A stretch of 64,000 nucleotides of DNA, taken from contig OZ242009.1 of assembly GCA_965204715.1 (NCBI GenBank), positions 496,001 through 560,000 on the forward strand, in the 5' to 3' direction. Below, in pieces: positions 25,103 to 33,598 of the stretch (its first letter is position 1; each line of letters begins with the position of its first letter). The DNA comes from CATOSP01 sp965204715 (GTDB lineage: Bacteria; Chloroflexota; Dehalococcoidia; Lucifugimonadales; UBA3495). Below the pieces are notes generated by a model. It searched no databases. It was not told the DNA's origin and saw nothing but the letters and a program-made list of their open reading frames with translations. Made by a program: the position numbers and the translations under genes.

Positions 25103-26149
25103 ATGCCCCAGAAGATTCGTATGTGGGAAATAACTCCCCAGAACACGCTGTCGGAAATATCTAGCAGCGAAATCAACCTGGAGCAGCAGTTGGAGGACTG
25201 GCTGGAAGCGGACATTTCCGTGCTGGATCCTAACTTGCTGGTAATTGGACGACAGGTTCGGACTGATTTCGGAGGTGAGATTGATCTGCTGTGCCTAGAC
25301 TCTAGGGGAGATACGGTAATAGTTGAGTTGAAGAAGGGGAAAACCCCGCGGGAAGTAACCGCGCAAGCGTTAGACTACGCTTCATGGGTAAAGGACCTGT
25401 CTTTTAATCAAATTGTAGATATAGCTCAACACTACCTAGATATGGGCAGTTCGTTAGCAGAAGCATATGAGGCCAAGTTCGATGAATCTATGCCTGACAC
25501 ACTGAACCAAAACCATCGATCTCTAATAGTTGCTGAGTCGATGGACGATAGTACTGAGCGAATCGTCCATTACTTAACAGACTTAAACGTTCCAATCAAT
25601 GTTGCCACAGTACAACATTTCAAGGCCGCCGACGGACGTGAATTGCTGGCACAGGTATTTCTGATTGAGCCTGATGTGGCTGCAGACAAAGCACAGTCTG
25701 GCTCTAACAGTCGCCGCCGTGTAGCAACCACAAGGGAGTTAGACGCCCTTGCCGAAGAAAAGGGCGTCGGCGACTTGTATCAACGACTAAAGGAGGGAGT
25801 GTCTGGTAGATTATCCACCACTCCATTTACCAATACTCGACTCGGTATTCGAGCAAGGATAGGAGACAGGTTACTGTCAGTGCCCATCATTGAACTCGAG
25901 AGAAGTGGACGCGACCCTGGTTTAGGGATTCGGTTGAACGGCACTCGACTAATGAATAGTTTCGGACTAGAACCAGCTCAAATCCGCGAATACCTTCCGG
26001 AAGGAATAGAACACATGGACACATCCGAGTGGAGAGGTGTTATGGAAGAGGAATCAGCACACTGGTACGGATTCAAAGGTTATTTCCGCACAATCGCCGA
26101 GGTCGACAACTTCCTGGGACTGCTCAAGGGACACCAGCCTCAAGTCTAG
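25103..26149 (+). CDS. NucS/DUF91-like endonuclease domain protein
   Basis: A 348-residue protein with a PD-(D/E)xK nuclease core: TDFGGEIDLLCLDSRGDTVIVELKKGKTPREVTAQALDYASW near residues 54-95, where Asp (GEID), Glu and Lys (VELKKG) are the metal and catalytic residues and QALDY the following helix. This arrangement matches the NucS/DUF91 family. The C-terminal half (residues 200-348) is not recognised. It may be a DNA repair or defence nuclease. Coding sequence is AT-richer than neighbours. It begins 9 bp after the IMPase stop and is convergent with the retropepsin. Confidence 0.75.
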   Translation: MPQKIRMWEITPQNTLSEISSSEINLEQQLEDWLEADISVLDPNLLVIGRQVRTDFGGEIDLLCLDSRGDTVIVELKKGKTPREVTAQALDYASWVKDLSFNQIVDIAQHYLDMGSSLAEAYEAKFDESMPDTLNQNHRSLIVAESMDDSTERIVHYLTDLNVPINVATVQHFKAADGRELLAQVFLIEPDVAADKAQSGSNSRRRVATTRELDALAEEKGVGDLYQRLKEGVSGRLSTTPFTNTRLGIRARIGDRLLSVPIIELERSGRDPGLGIRLNGTRLMNSFGLEPAQIREYLPEGIEHMDTSEWRGVMEEESAHWYGFKGYFRTIAEVDNFLGLLKGHQPQV

Positions 26150-26165
26150 GAACCGAGGTTGACGG

Positions 26166-26522
26166 TTATTTCCGCAGGGCGGTCACCGGCACCAATCTTT
26201 CCGCAACAGGGTCTATGCCTAGCCGGAGAATCTCCAGAGTAGTTGCGCCAACCAGGGGAGTCGCGTCATCGGGGGCGAATATCACCGGAACATAGTGCTC
26301 CCGATCTTCCAAACGCAAGCGGATATCGCCTATTGAGTATTCGACTAGCCGGTTGTCCGCCAATTCAAAAACGTCCTCCTCCTCTCGCTCAATTCCCAAT
26401 TCGGCCAGCAAGCTCTCCGGCAGAGATGTATAGGTGGAGCCGGTGTCCACCATGGCGTCCACGCCAACGTACCGTTCCCGGAAACGGTCGGCTACCTGAA
26501 TTGTTACGTAAAACGTTCCCAT
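26166..26522 (-). CDS. Retropepsin-like aspartic protease domain protein
   Basis: A 118-residue single-domain protein with AMVDTGSTYTSLPESLLAELG near residues 23-43 (catalytic DTGS) and a C-terminal TPLVGATTLEILRLGIDP strand (residues 88-105), the hydrophobic-hydrophobic-Gly element of clan AA proteases. It is likely to function as a homodimer. There is no signal peptide. It is the last gene of a probable operon with prs and the amidohydrolase (7-bp gap). It is not a close copy of the member at 2883-3326. Confidence 0.8.
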   Translation of the reverse strand: MGTFYVTIQVADRFRERYVGVDAMVDTGSTYTSLPESLLAELGIEREEEDVFELADNRLVEYSIGDIRLRLEDREHYVPVIFAPDDATPLVGATTLEILRLGIDPVAERLVPVTALRK

Positions 26523-26529
26523 TCAGCCC

Positions 26530-27705
26530 CTACGCCCGGTCCGGTTCCCAGCCCCAGGGGCGGGGACCCCAGCCGGCCTCGAAGACCTCGCCTCGCTTGA
26601 CCGTCACCACCGGGGCCAGCGCCTTGTCGTGGCGGCGGGGTTCTCGCAGCACATCGTAGAGTAGCCAGTCGCCTTCCTCCTCCCGCAACACTGAGATGTC
26701 AGCCTGCTTCCCAACTTGCAGGCTGCCCAAGCGGTCGTCCACGCCCACGGCCTGGGCGGGGTTCATGGTGGACATGGTGACAACCTGCTCCAAAGTGAAC
26801 CCCATCGCCAGGAACCGGGTCATCATCTCGGTCATGCTGTGGACCGTGCGCTGGCGTCCAGGCAGGGTCAGGTCGGTGCTGATGCAGTGGGGCATCAGGC
26901 CCTGATCCAGGATGCGCTGGCCCACGTCGAAGCTGAAGTTTGAACGCCCGTGGGCCGTGTCCAGCCACACGCCCCGGTCCCGCGCCTCCTGGGCTTCCGG
27001 CACCAGATTGCCGTTGGCGTCGATTACCCCGCCGGGGTTGGCGGTGAACAGATGGGTGACTATATCGCCTTCCTCCATTATGGGAAGAAGCTCGCGGATG
27101 ACGTTGGGGTCGTACCGGTGCTCGGTGTCACCGATGTGGACCATGAGCTTGACCCCGGCCTCGCGGGCCGCCCGCTTGGCCGCCCGGGGCATCTCCATGC
27201 CCATGATTTCAAGGGCAGGAGAGACCATCCGCGCCTTGATGCCGGAGATGAACTGCCCGTTCTCCGAGGCGACCTGGATGGTCTTGTCCAGGTCGATGCT
27301 GGCCGGGCTGAAGATGTCCGGGGTGGTGGCCAGCCCGGTGCGGCAGATGTGCAGGAAGCAGATAATCTCCGTGGCGCTGTTGGGGATGATGTGCCGGGGA
27401 AAGCCACCGAAAGTGTCGCAGCCGGAGCTGCCCGCGTCCACCATGGTGGTCACGCCGGCCCGCACGCCGCCGATATCCGCCTCGACGCCGTTGCCGTTCA
27501 CTCCATCGTAAACGTGGGTATGAACGTCGATAAGGCCCGGGACAACCAGGTTGCCGTTCACTTCCAGGACACGGGTTGCTTCCTCGGCCGGTATGTCCGG
27601 GGCGACGCGGGCAATCTTCCCGTCCTCCACGGCCACGTCGTTGACGCCGTTGAGACCCTGGGAAGGGTCGATAACCGTGCCGCCTTTAACTATCAGATCG
27701 TACAT
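26530..27705 (-). CDS. Amidohydrolase (dihydroorotase/deacetylase-like metallohydrolase)
   Basis: A 391-residue amidohydrolase. The metal-binding GLIDVHTHVYDG is near residues 57-68 (HxH), MVHIGD near residue 181 and VTHLFTANPGG near residue 208 give further His ligands, and CISTDL near residue 275 supplies the Asp. The N-terminal VKGGTVIDPSQG and the C-terminal VGKQADISVL are the beta-sandwich elements. It resembles the amidohydrolase/deacetylase group annotated near dihydroorotase; the substrate is not known. It follows prs on the same strand with a 47-bp gap. Confidence 0.83.
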   Translation of the reverse strand: MYDLIVKGGTVIDPSQGLNGVNDVAVEDGKIARVAPDIPAEEATRVLEVNGNLVVPGLIDVHTHVYDGVNGNGVEADIGGVRAGVTTMVDAGSSGCDTFGGFPRHIIPNSATEIICFLHICRTGLATTPDIFSPASIDLDKTIQVASENGQFISGIKARMVSPALEIMGMEMPRAAKRAAREAGVKLMVHIGDTEHRYDPNVIRELLPIMEEGDIVTHLFTANPGGVIDANGNLVPEAQEARDRGVWLDTAHGRSNFSFDVGQRILDQGLMPHCISTDLTLPGRQRTVHSMTEMMTRFLAMGFTLEQVVTMSTMNPAQAVGVDDRLGSLQVGKQADISVLREEEGDWLLYDVLREPRRHDKALAPVVTVKRGEVFEAGWGPRPWGWEPDRA

Positions 27706-27714
27706 CTTTTTTCA

Positions 27715-27750
27715 CCCTCTCCCCAACCCTCTCCCTCAAGGGAGAAGGAG
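27715..27750. repeat. Small palindromic repeat between prs and the amidohydrolase
   Basis: A pyrimidine-rich stretch (CCCTCTCCCCAACCCTCTCC) ends in the hairpin TCTCCC-TCAA-GGGAGA at 27730-27745. I recall this type of short element recurring in many high-GC bacterial genomes. It may attenuate read-through from prs. Only one copy was noticed in this window. Confidence 0.5.
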
Positions 27751-27752
27751 AA

Positions 27753-28724
27753 TTAGAATGACCTCCCTGCCTGCTTGTCGAACAACTCGCCGACCGACAT
27801 GCCCTGGTGGATGCGGGATATGGCCTCGCCCAGCAGAGGGGCCACGGACAATACGCTGATCTTTCCGTTGCGCTTCTCATCAGACAGCGGGATGGTGTCG
27901 GTGACGACCACCTCGCTGAACGGGCTGTTGGAGAGGCGCTCCGGCCCATTCTGGGACAATACCGGGTGAGTGGCGCAGCAATAGACTTCCTTGACGCCAT
28001 GCTCGACCAGAACGCCTGCGGCGTTCAAAACGGTCCCGCCGGTGTCGATCTCGTCGTCGAAGGTGAGGGCAACCATGCCATCCACGTCGCCGATGACGTT
28101 CATCACTTCACTGGCGTCGTCGTTGCTGACCCTCCGTTTTTCGACGATGGCCAGGGGGACGCCCAGACGCTCGGCAACGTCCCTGGCCTTCTTGCTGATG
28201 CCGATGTCCACGGCCACCACCACCAGGTCGGAGAGCTCCTTGCCTATGAAGTAGTCGGTCAAAATGGGCAGAGCGGTAAGCTCGTCCACCGGGATGTTGA
28301 AGAACCCTTGTATCTGGCCTGCGTGCAGGTCCACGGTCAGAAGCCGGTCGGCGCCCGCGGCGGAGAGCAGGTCCGCCACCAGCCGGGCGGTGATGGGCAC
28401 CCGGGGCTGGTCTTTCTTGTCGGTGCGGCCATATCCGTAGTAGGGGACCACCGCGGTGATGCGCCCCGCCGACGCCCGCTTGCAAGCGTCGATCATTATC
28501 AGCAGTTCCATAATGTTGTCATTGACCGGGGCGCAGGTGGGTTGAATGATGAATACATCCCGCTGCCGGATGTTTTCCAGGATGCGTACGAAGGTGTTGT
28601 CGTTGGCGAATTTGAACACCTCCGCCTCGCCCAGGGGGATGTTCAGGTACTTGCACACATCTTCCGCCAGTTCCCTGTGGGCATTACCGGAAAACACCTT
28701 GAGTTCGTCCATGCCGGGAATCAT
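27753..28724 (-). CDS. prs: Ribose-phosphate pyrophosphokinase (PRPP synthetase)
   Basis: A 323-residue enzyme that makes PRPP from ribose 5-phosphate and ATP for nucleotide, His and Trp synthesis. Class I signatures are clear: FANDNTFVRILENIRQRDVFIIQP near residues 39-62, the ACKRASAGRITAVVPYYGYGRTDKK stretch near residues 80-104, TVDLHAGQIQGFF near residues 130-142, EKRR (catalytic Lys/Arg) near residue 194, and the PRPP loop TFDDEIDTGGT near residues 221-231. The start at 28724 has the SD-like GGTAGG too close; the ATG at 28712 is an alternative. It probably heads the operon. Confidence 0.93.
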   Translation of the reverse strand: MIPGMDELKVFSGNAHRELAEDVCKYLNIPLGEAEVFKFANDNTFVRILENIRQRDVFIIQPTCAPVNDNIMELLIMIDACKRASAGRITAVVPYYGYGRTDKKDQPRVPITARLVADLLSAAGADRLLTVDLHAGQIQGFFNIPVDELTALPILTDYFIGKELSDLVVVAVDIGISKKARDVAERLGVPLAIVEKRRVSNDDASEVMNVIGDVDGMVALTFDDEIDTGGTVLNAAGVLVEHGVKEVYCCATHPVLSQNGPERLSNSPFSEVVVTDTIPLSDEKRNGKISVLSVAPLLGEAISRIHQGMSVGELFDKQAGRSF

Positions 28725-29041
28725 ATCCTACCCTCATATACCGGATTCCGGGGCCTGCTGTCCCCGCGGCTGGCGCACAGCCAAACATTCTGAATTCCAG
28801 CCGCCAAGCAAGGACGCCGTCGGCACGGGCAATTGGCTGGTGGACTGGCTGTGGAAAAGGGGGGCTTTCTTGAGGGGACCTTCAACAGTGGCGCTCCTCA
28901 AGTCAGTTGTGGGCCACGATTATAGCATATTGAGACTGCCTTGGAGTATGATATGCGCGGCATACTTGAGCCACATGAAATAGCCTGGTGCGATGGTTCT
29001 TCTGCATGGCGGAGCCCGCATCTTCCTTTCGAGATTGATTT
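28725..29041. other. Divergent spacer between prs and thrC
   Basis: A 317-bp region with no supported gene. It contains an inverted repeat (CTTGAGG at 28869-28875 with its complement at 28896-28902) on the thrC side. I looked for a T-box leader of thrC and did not see its conserved TGGNACCGCG element. Both promoters should lie here but no convincing hexamer pair was found. Confidence 0.5.
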
Positions 29042-30226
29042 ATGACCAACTACCTTGACCGCCTGGAATGCAGCCAATGCGGGGCTTCGTACCCCCACAA
29101 TGTCCCAAGCAAGATGAGCGTCTGCTGCAGCAAGGTGCTGCTGGCAAGATACGACCTGGAAAAGCTGGGCCGGGAGGTGGACCGGGACTCGATCTCAATG
29201 CCGGGCCGGGGCGATAACCTGTGGCGGTTCTCGGAGTTCCTTCCGGTGGAGGACCCGAGTTACGTCGTCACCCTGGGAGAGGGCGGGACCCCTCTTCTGG
29301 AGGCGCGTAACTTGGCCGGCAGTCTGGGCATGAAAAGCCTGTTCGTCAAGGAAGAGGGTCTGAACCCGACGGGCACCTTCAAGGCGCGGGGCATATCCGT
29401 GGCCATATCCAAGGCATGGGAACTTGGCTCCACCGGGTTCACCATGCCGTCGGCGGGCAACGCCGCCGGGGCCGCGGCTGCCTACTGCGCCAGGGCCGGA
29501 CTGGACATCCGTGTATTCATGCCGCAGGACGCGCCCGACGCCAACCAGAAGGAATGTCTGGTGACCGGCTCCAGTCTGAATCTGGTGGATGGCCACATCG
29601 GCGACGCCGGACGGGAAGCGGTGGCGGTGGCCGATGAACAGGGCCTGTTCGACCTCTCGACCCTCAAGGAGCCTTACCGGGCCGAGGGCAAGAAGACTAT
29701 GGGCCTGGAAATCGCCATGCAGCTCGGCTGGCGGCTGCCCGATACCATTATCTACCCCACCGGAGGCGGCACCGGCATTATCGGGATGCACAAGGGGTTC
29801 CAGGAGTTGATGGGCCTTGGATGGGTGGAAGGGCGGATGCCCCGGTTCATCGCGGTGCAGGCCGAGGGATGCCAGCCCATCGTCCGGGCCTTCCACAACG
29901 GTTCCGAGACCGCCGAACCCTGGGCCAACCCCCAGACCATCGCCGACGGACTTCGCGTCCCCGGCCCCTTCGCCGACTACCTGATCCTGTCAATCCTGCG
30001 GGAGACCAGCGGCACTGCCCTGGCGGTGGAGGACAGCGACATGGTCGAGTGCATGTACGAGATGGCCACCGCCGAGGGAATCATCGCCTGCCCCGAGGGC
30101 GCGGCCACCCTGGTGGGGCTGAAAAGGCTGCTCCAGGAAGGAGTCATAAGCACAGATGAGACCGTCGTTCTCCTGAACACCGGGTCCGGGTACAAGTACA
30201 TGCACCTGCTCCAGGGAGCAAATTGA
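29042..30226 (+). CDS. thrC: Threonine synthase
   Basis: A 394-residue PLP enzyme converting O-phosphohomoserine to threonine. An N-terminal zinc-ribbon-like part (LECSQCGASYP, then VCC) is followed by EGGTPLLEARNLA near residue 80. The PLP lysine motif NPTGTFKARG is near residues 108-117, MPSAGNAAGAAAAYCARAG at residues 136-154, and the phosphate-binding PTGGGTGIIG near residue 240. The variant fits the class I-like threonine synthases of Chloroflexota. GAGATTGATTT precedes the ATG without a clear SD. ispH follows 50 bp downstream on the same strand. Confidence 0.9.
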   Translation: MTNYLDRLECSQCGASYPHNVPSKMSVCCSKVLLARYDLEKLGREVDRDSISMPGRGDNLWRFSEFLPVEDPSYVVTLGEGGTPLLEARNLAGSLGMKSLFVKEEGLNPTGTFKARGISVAISKAWELGSTGFTMPSAGNAAGAAAAYCARAGLDIRVFMPQDAPDANQKECLVTGSSLNLVDGHIGDAGREAVAVADEQGLFDLSTLKEPYRAEGKKTMGLEIAMQLGWRLPDTIIYPTGGGTGIIGMHKGFQELMGLGWVEGRMPRFIAVQAEGCQPIVRAFHNGSETAEPWANPQTIADGLRVPGPFADYLILSILRETSGTALAVEDSDMVECMYEMATAEGIIACPEGAATLVGLKRLLQEGVISTDETVVLLNTGSGYKYMHLLQGAN

Positions 30227-30276
30227 CGGTTAATGTGCTACGGGATGGGCATCACGGTCTGTAAAGGAGGTTGAAG

Positions 30277-31176
30277 GTGGAAGTGACCCTGAGTTCACCC
30301 CGAGGTTTCTGTGCCGGGGTTGTGCGGGCCATCGAAGTGGTGGAGATTTGCCTGGAGTGGTTCGGCCCGCCCGTATATGTCAAGCACCAGATCGTACACA
30401 ACCCCTATGTCGTGGACGACCTGGAACGCAAGGGCGCGATCACCGTTGAGACCATCGAGGAGGTCCCGCCGGGGTCACTGGTGGTCTTTTCGGCCCACGG
30501 TTCACCTCCGGAGGACTTCCGCAAGGCCGAGGAGCGAAATCTGAGAGTCATCGATGCCGTGTGCCCCCTGGTGACCCGGGTACATAACGAGGCGAAGAAG
30601 TACCACCGGGAGGGCAAGAAGGTGCTGCTGGTGGGACACCGGGGCCACCAGGAGGTCCGGGGGACTATGGGTCAGGTGGAAATGACCCTGGTCGACGACG
30701 ATGCCGGGAGCCAATTGCCGGAATGGGAAACGGACTCGGACGTGGCCGTGCTGACTCAGACCACCCTTTCGGTTCGGGACACGGCCCAGGCTATCGGCTC
30801 CATCAGGGACAGGTTTCCCTCCGCCACAGTGCGCAATGACATCTGCTACGCCACCACCAACCGCCAGGAAGCTGTCACCGAGATGGCCGGGTCGGTGGAC
30901 CTGGTGCTGGTCATCGGCGCGGACAACAGCTCCAACTGCAACAGGCTGCGGGAGGTGGCCGAGGCCCAAGGCGTCCCGTCCTACCTGATCAACGGCCCCG
31001 AGGAGATCGATCCGGCATGGTTGGAGGGGATGGAGAGGGTGGGAATCACCTCGGGAGCTTCCACCCCGGAGGTGCTGGTAGAAAGCGTGATCCAGGCGCT
31101 GAACCCGGACCGGGTGAAGGTGCTGACCGGGGTGGAGGAAGACGTAACCTTCACGCTGCCAAGAGAACTGCGGTAA
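30277..31176 (+). CDS. ispH: 4-hydroxy-3-methylbut-2-enyl diphosphate reductase
   Basis: Last enzyme of the MEP isoprenoid pathway, a 4Fe-4S protein that makes IPP and DMAPP. The 299-residue protein starts EVTLSSPRGFCAGVVRAIE, with cluster Cys12. The other two cluster cysteines are in AVCPLVTRVH near residue 97 and DICYATTNRQ near residue 191. GADNSSNCNRL near residue 214 and ITSGASTP near residue 258 complete the signature. GTG at 30277 is chosen because AAAGGAGG ends six bases before it; a TTG six bases upstream would touch the SD. This is the 3-cysteine LytB form. Confidence 0.93.
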   Translation: MEVTLSSPRGFCAGVVRAIEVVEICLEWFGPPVYVKHQIVHNPYVVDDLERKGAITVETIEEVPPGSLVVFSAHGSPPEDFRKAEERNLRVIDAVCPLVTRVHNEAKKYHREGKKVLLVGHRGHQEVRGTMGQVEMTLVDDDAGSQLPEWETDSDVAVLTQTTLSVRDTAQAIGSIRDRFPSATVRNDICYATTNRQEAVTEMAGSVDLVLVIGADNSSNCNRLREVAEAQGVPSYLINGPEEIDPAWLEGMERVGITSGASTPEVLVESVIQALNPDRVKVLTGVEEDVTFTLPRELR

Positions 31177-31226
31177 AGGGCTCCGCGACCAGCCCGCCGG
31201 GACTGGCCCAAACACATGGGTGAGTC

Positions 31227-31619
31227 GTGACTACGGAGACCAGCTCAGTCCTGCACACCGCCAGTTTCTACGCTGTGGACGACTGGCGCGGCGTCCGGTA
31301 CAGGGTATCCCGCAGCCATCCCAGGGGGCGGAAGACCCAGTGGGAAATCCTGCCCTTTCTCTACCCGCCAAGGGAGCTGCTGGACGTGTACCGCGCCGGT
31401 ATGCTGGACTTCAACGCGTTTTCCGCAGAATACGTTGCGAGCCTGGAGGAGGGAAAGCGCAATTCTGCCGAATTTCAGGACTGGCTTCAGACCGCGCCAT
31501 CTTTGGGGGAATTTACACTGCTCTGTTTCGAGAGGGCAGGGGAGAATTGCCACCGGCTGGTCCTGGCAGAATGGCTATTGGGGCAGACGCCGGGGCTTTC
31601 CAGAGGCAGCATTCGGTAA
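31227..31619 (+). CDS. DUF488 family protein
   Basis: A 130-residue protein matching DUF488: RVSRSHPRG near residues 26-34, the ILPFLYPPRELLDVYRAGMLDFNAFSAEYVASLEEG stretch (residues 41-76) and LLCFERAGENCHRLVLAEWL near residues 98-117, where the Cys and CHR motif are conserved. The family is uncharacterised, possibly nucleic-acid related. It starts at GTG 31227 (weak SD). It lies downstream of ispH and may share its transcript. Confidence 0.75.
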   Translation: MTTETSSVLHTASFYAVDDWRGVRYRVSRSHPRGRKTQWEILPFLYPPRELLDVYRAGMLDFNAFSAEYVASLEEGKRNSAEFQDWLQTAPSLGEFTLLCFERAGENCHRLVLAEWLLGQTPGLSRGSIR

Positions 31620-31709
31620 GCCCGCAGCCATTAGCCATCCCCCTCGCTGTTGTCGATGATCGCGGGTCGAAAGTGGCCCCGGACTCCCGCCACAACCTCG
31701 GCATGTGTG

Positions 31710-32405
31710 CTAATCGTTCCTTCGGCTCAGAATTTCCTCCCGCTCCAGCACACGGATTAGAAGATCCAGCGTGTCGATGTCGTCAATGGTGAATGTACGC
31801 CCCCTTGGGTCGAAACCAGCCCCCGTGAAATCCCGGCTGTTTATCACCATGACGTAAGCCCAATGTTTTTCGGCCAGGTCGTAGGTCAGCACCAATTCTC
31901 CCTTGGGAGAGCAGAAGACTCCCATATCCGCACGGCTTTCCGTCTGGTCCAGCAGGCGCAGCGTCGCCGAGGCGCTGTTGCGCGTTGGAGGACGGCGGCC
32001 AGGGTCCAACTGTCCCATACCCTCGATGGAGAACACCCTTTGCGCGTTTTGCGGCTGGCCGCTGGCCCGGAAATACTCAATGATGCCCCTGAGCACCTGC
32101 CCCCGGCTCCGGTTGGCCAGACCCCTGGCCGCCCGGTAGACCCCATATGTAACCGCGCCCGCCGCTATGGCCGGGGCGGCCACGGCGCCAACTGCCCCGA
32201 TACCGATGGCGCTTCCGCCGAACACGAGCCCGACTCCGCCAAGACCGGTGGCGGCGGCGAAGCCTCCGAATGTCGCTCCGGCAGTGGGGAAAATCACCTC
32301 GCCGGAGGAGATTTGTCTGCGGACATCGGTCTCATCTGCCCCATCCTCGATGGCCGAGCCGATCAGCCTGGCCCGGTCGTTCCTGGCGGAACTGTTGGTT
32401 GCCAT
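31710..32405 (-). CDS. Hypothetical protein with Gly/Ala-rich hydrophobic segment
   Basis: A 231-residue protein I do not recognise. Residues 40-90 form one long Gly/Ala/Val-rich hydrophobic stretch (AAATGLGGVGLVFGGSAIGIGAVGAVAAPAIAAG is its style) that could make one or two membrane helices or a glycine-zipper pore. The C-terminal part is soluble (WAYVMVINSRDF near residue 185, DDIDTLDLLIRVLEREE near residue 207). The ATG follows GAGGGGGTGACTTC. It is convergent with DUF488 and separated from gpsA by 74 bp on the same strand. Confidence 0.65.
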   Translation of the reverse strand: MATNSSARNDRARLIGSAIEDGADETDVRRQISSGEVIFPTAGATFGGFAAATGLGGVGLVFGGSAIGIGAVGAVAAPAIAAGAVTYGVYRAARGLANRSRGQVLRGIIEYFRASGQPQNAQRVFSIEGMGQLDPGRRPPTRNSASATLRLLDQTESRADMGVFCSPKGELVLTYDLAEKHWAYVMVINSRDFTGAGFDPRGRTFTIDDIDTLDLLIRVLEREEILSRRND

Positions 32406-32479
32406 GAAGTCACCCCCTCTTCCGTAGAACTACCCGGTTATGGACATTTTGTGAACAACACCAAGTAGTATCGAGCACC

Positions 32480-33568
32480 CTACCACTCCGACCGGGGCGG
32501 TCGCTCCATCAGCTCTGATATGGCGTCCCTGGGAGAGAGGCCCTCAAAAAGGACGCGATAGGTGGCCTGGGTGATGGGCAGTTCCACGTTCAATTCCTCA
32601 GCCATAACCAAGGCGGCCCGGGTAGTATTCACGCCTTCCGCAATGTTGTTCATTGATTTCTGAATGTCGGGCCAAGACCGGCCCTGGGCCAGCTGCTCCC
32701 CCACGTAGCGGTTGCGGCTCAGGCGGCTGGCACAGGTGGCGATCAGGTCGCCCAACCCGGCCAGGCCGGCGAAAGTCAGCGGATGCGCGCCGGCGGCTAC
32801 CCCCAGCCGTGTAATCTCGGCCAAGCCGCGGGTTATCAGCGCCGCCTTCCCGTTGTCCCCTATGTTCAGACCATCGGCTATGCCCGCGCCCAACGCGATG
32901 ATGTTCTTCAGCGCTCCTCCCAACTCCACTCCTATGACGTCCTCGCTGGTGTAGACACGGAACGAAGGGGACATGAGGATGGCCTGGGCCCGTTCGGTCA
33001 TGGCCGCATCCCGACCGGCGACCACCGTGGAGGCGACCTTACCATTGACGATTTCTCTGGCGAGGTTGGGTCCAGACATGGAGCATATCCCATGATGCAG
33101 GTGGGGAGGTAAGGCCTCTTCCATGACCCGGCTCATCCGCTTTCCCATCGGGGTACGGATTCTATCCGCGGCTCCCTGATCGGCAAGGGTGTTTGGGGCC
33201 GCGCCTTCAGCGGCCCATTCCAGCCCCTTGGCTGCGTTCAGGATGATCGCGCCGGGGGCGACGCTTTTCCGGATGTTCTCCAGGTTCGCGCGCAGGGTAT
33301 GGGACGGGACCGCGATGACCAGCATACGGGCCTGCGGGACCGCTCCGATTATGGACGGAGTAACGGTAAGCGCCTCGGGAAAGGCAACGCCGGGCAGAAA
33401 CCGCGCGTTCTCCCGCTGAGACTCCAGCAGGCGGGCTTCTTGCTCGCTGCGCACCACCAAGTCTACGGGGATGTTTCTCCGGGCCAGTATGATGCCCAGG
33501 GCCGTCCCCCAGGTGGTAGCGCCAATTACGGCCACCCTTTCAGTGGCCGGTGGCCGGTGTTCAGTCAT
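32480..33568 (-). CDS. gpsA: NAD(P)-dependent glycerol-3-phosphate dehydrogenase
   Basis: Makes sn-glycerol 3-phosphate from DHAP for phospholipid synthesis. 362 residues. The Rossmann motif reads VIGATTWGTALG near residues 14-25, where the usual GAGSWG third Gly is Thr. Other signatures are NAAKGLE near residue 111, SGPNLAREI near residue 166 (GPN/S-F-A-x-E type), and the catalytic-Lys region GGALKNIIALGAGIADGLNIGDNGKAALITRGLAE near residues 217-251. The protein sits at the end of the argF-der-plsY-gpsA gene string, 30 bp after plsY, so its product and the next enzyme PlsY are made together. Confidence 0.92.
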   Translation of the reverse strand: MTEHRPPATERVAVIGATTWGTALGIILARRNIPVDLVVRSEQEARLLESQRENARFLPGVAFPEALTVTPSIIGAVPQARMLVIAVPSHTLRANLENIRKSVAPGAIILNAAKGLEWAAEGAAPNTLADQGAADRIRTPMGKRMSRVMEEALPPHLHHGICSMSGPNLAREIVNGKVASTVVAGRDAAMTERAQAILMSPSFRVYTSEDVIGVELGGALKNIIALGAGIADGLNIGDNGKAALITRGLAEITRLGVAAGAHPLTFAGLAGLGDLIATCASRLSRNRYVGEQLAQGRSWPDIQKSMNNIAEGVNTTRAALVMAEELNVELPITQATYRVLFEGLSPRDAISELMERPPRSEW

Positions 33569-33598
33569 GGGTGATAACCAGCCGCCGGACGCTGGCGA

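Noticed and set aside
28725..29041. T-box riboswitch upstream of threonine synthase
   Set aside because: The conserved TGGNACCGCG antiterminator and specifier loop were not found; only one weak inverted repeat is present.
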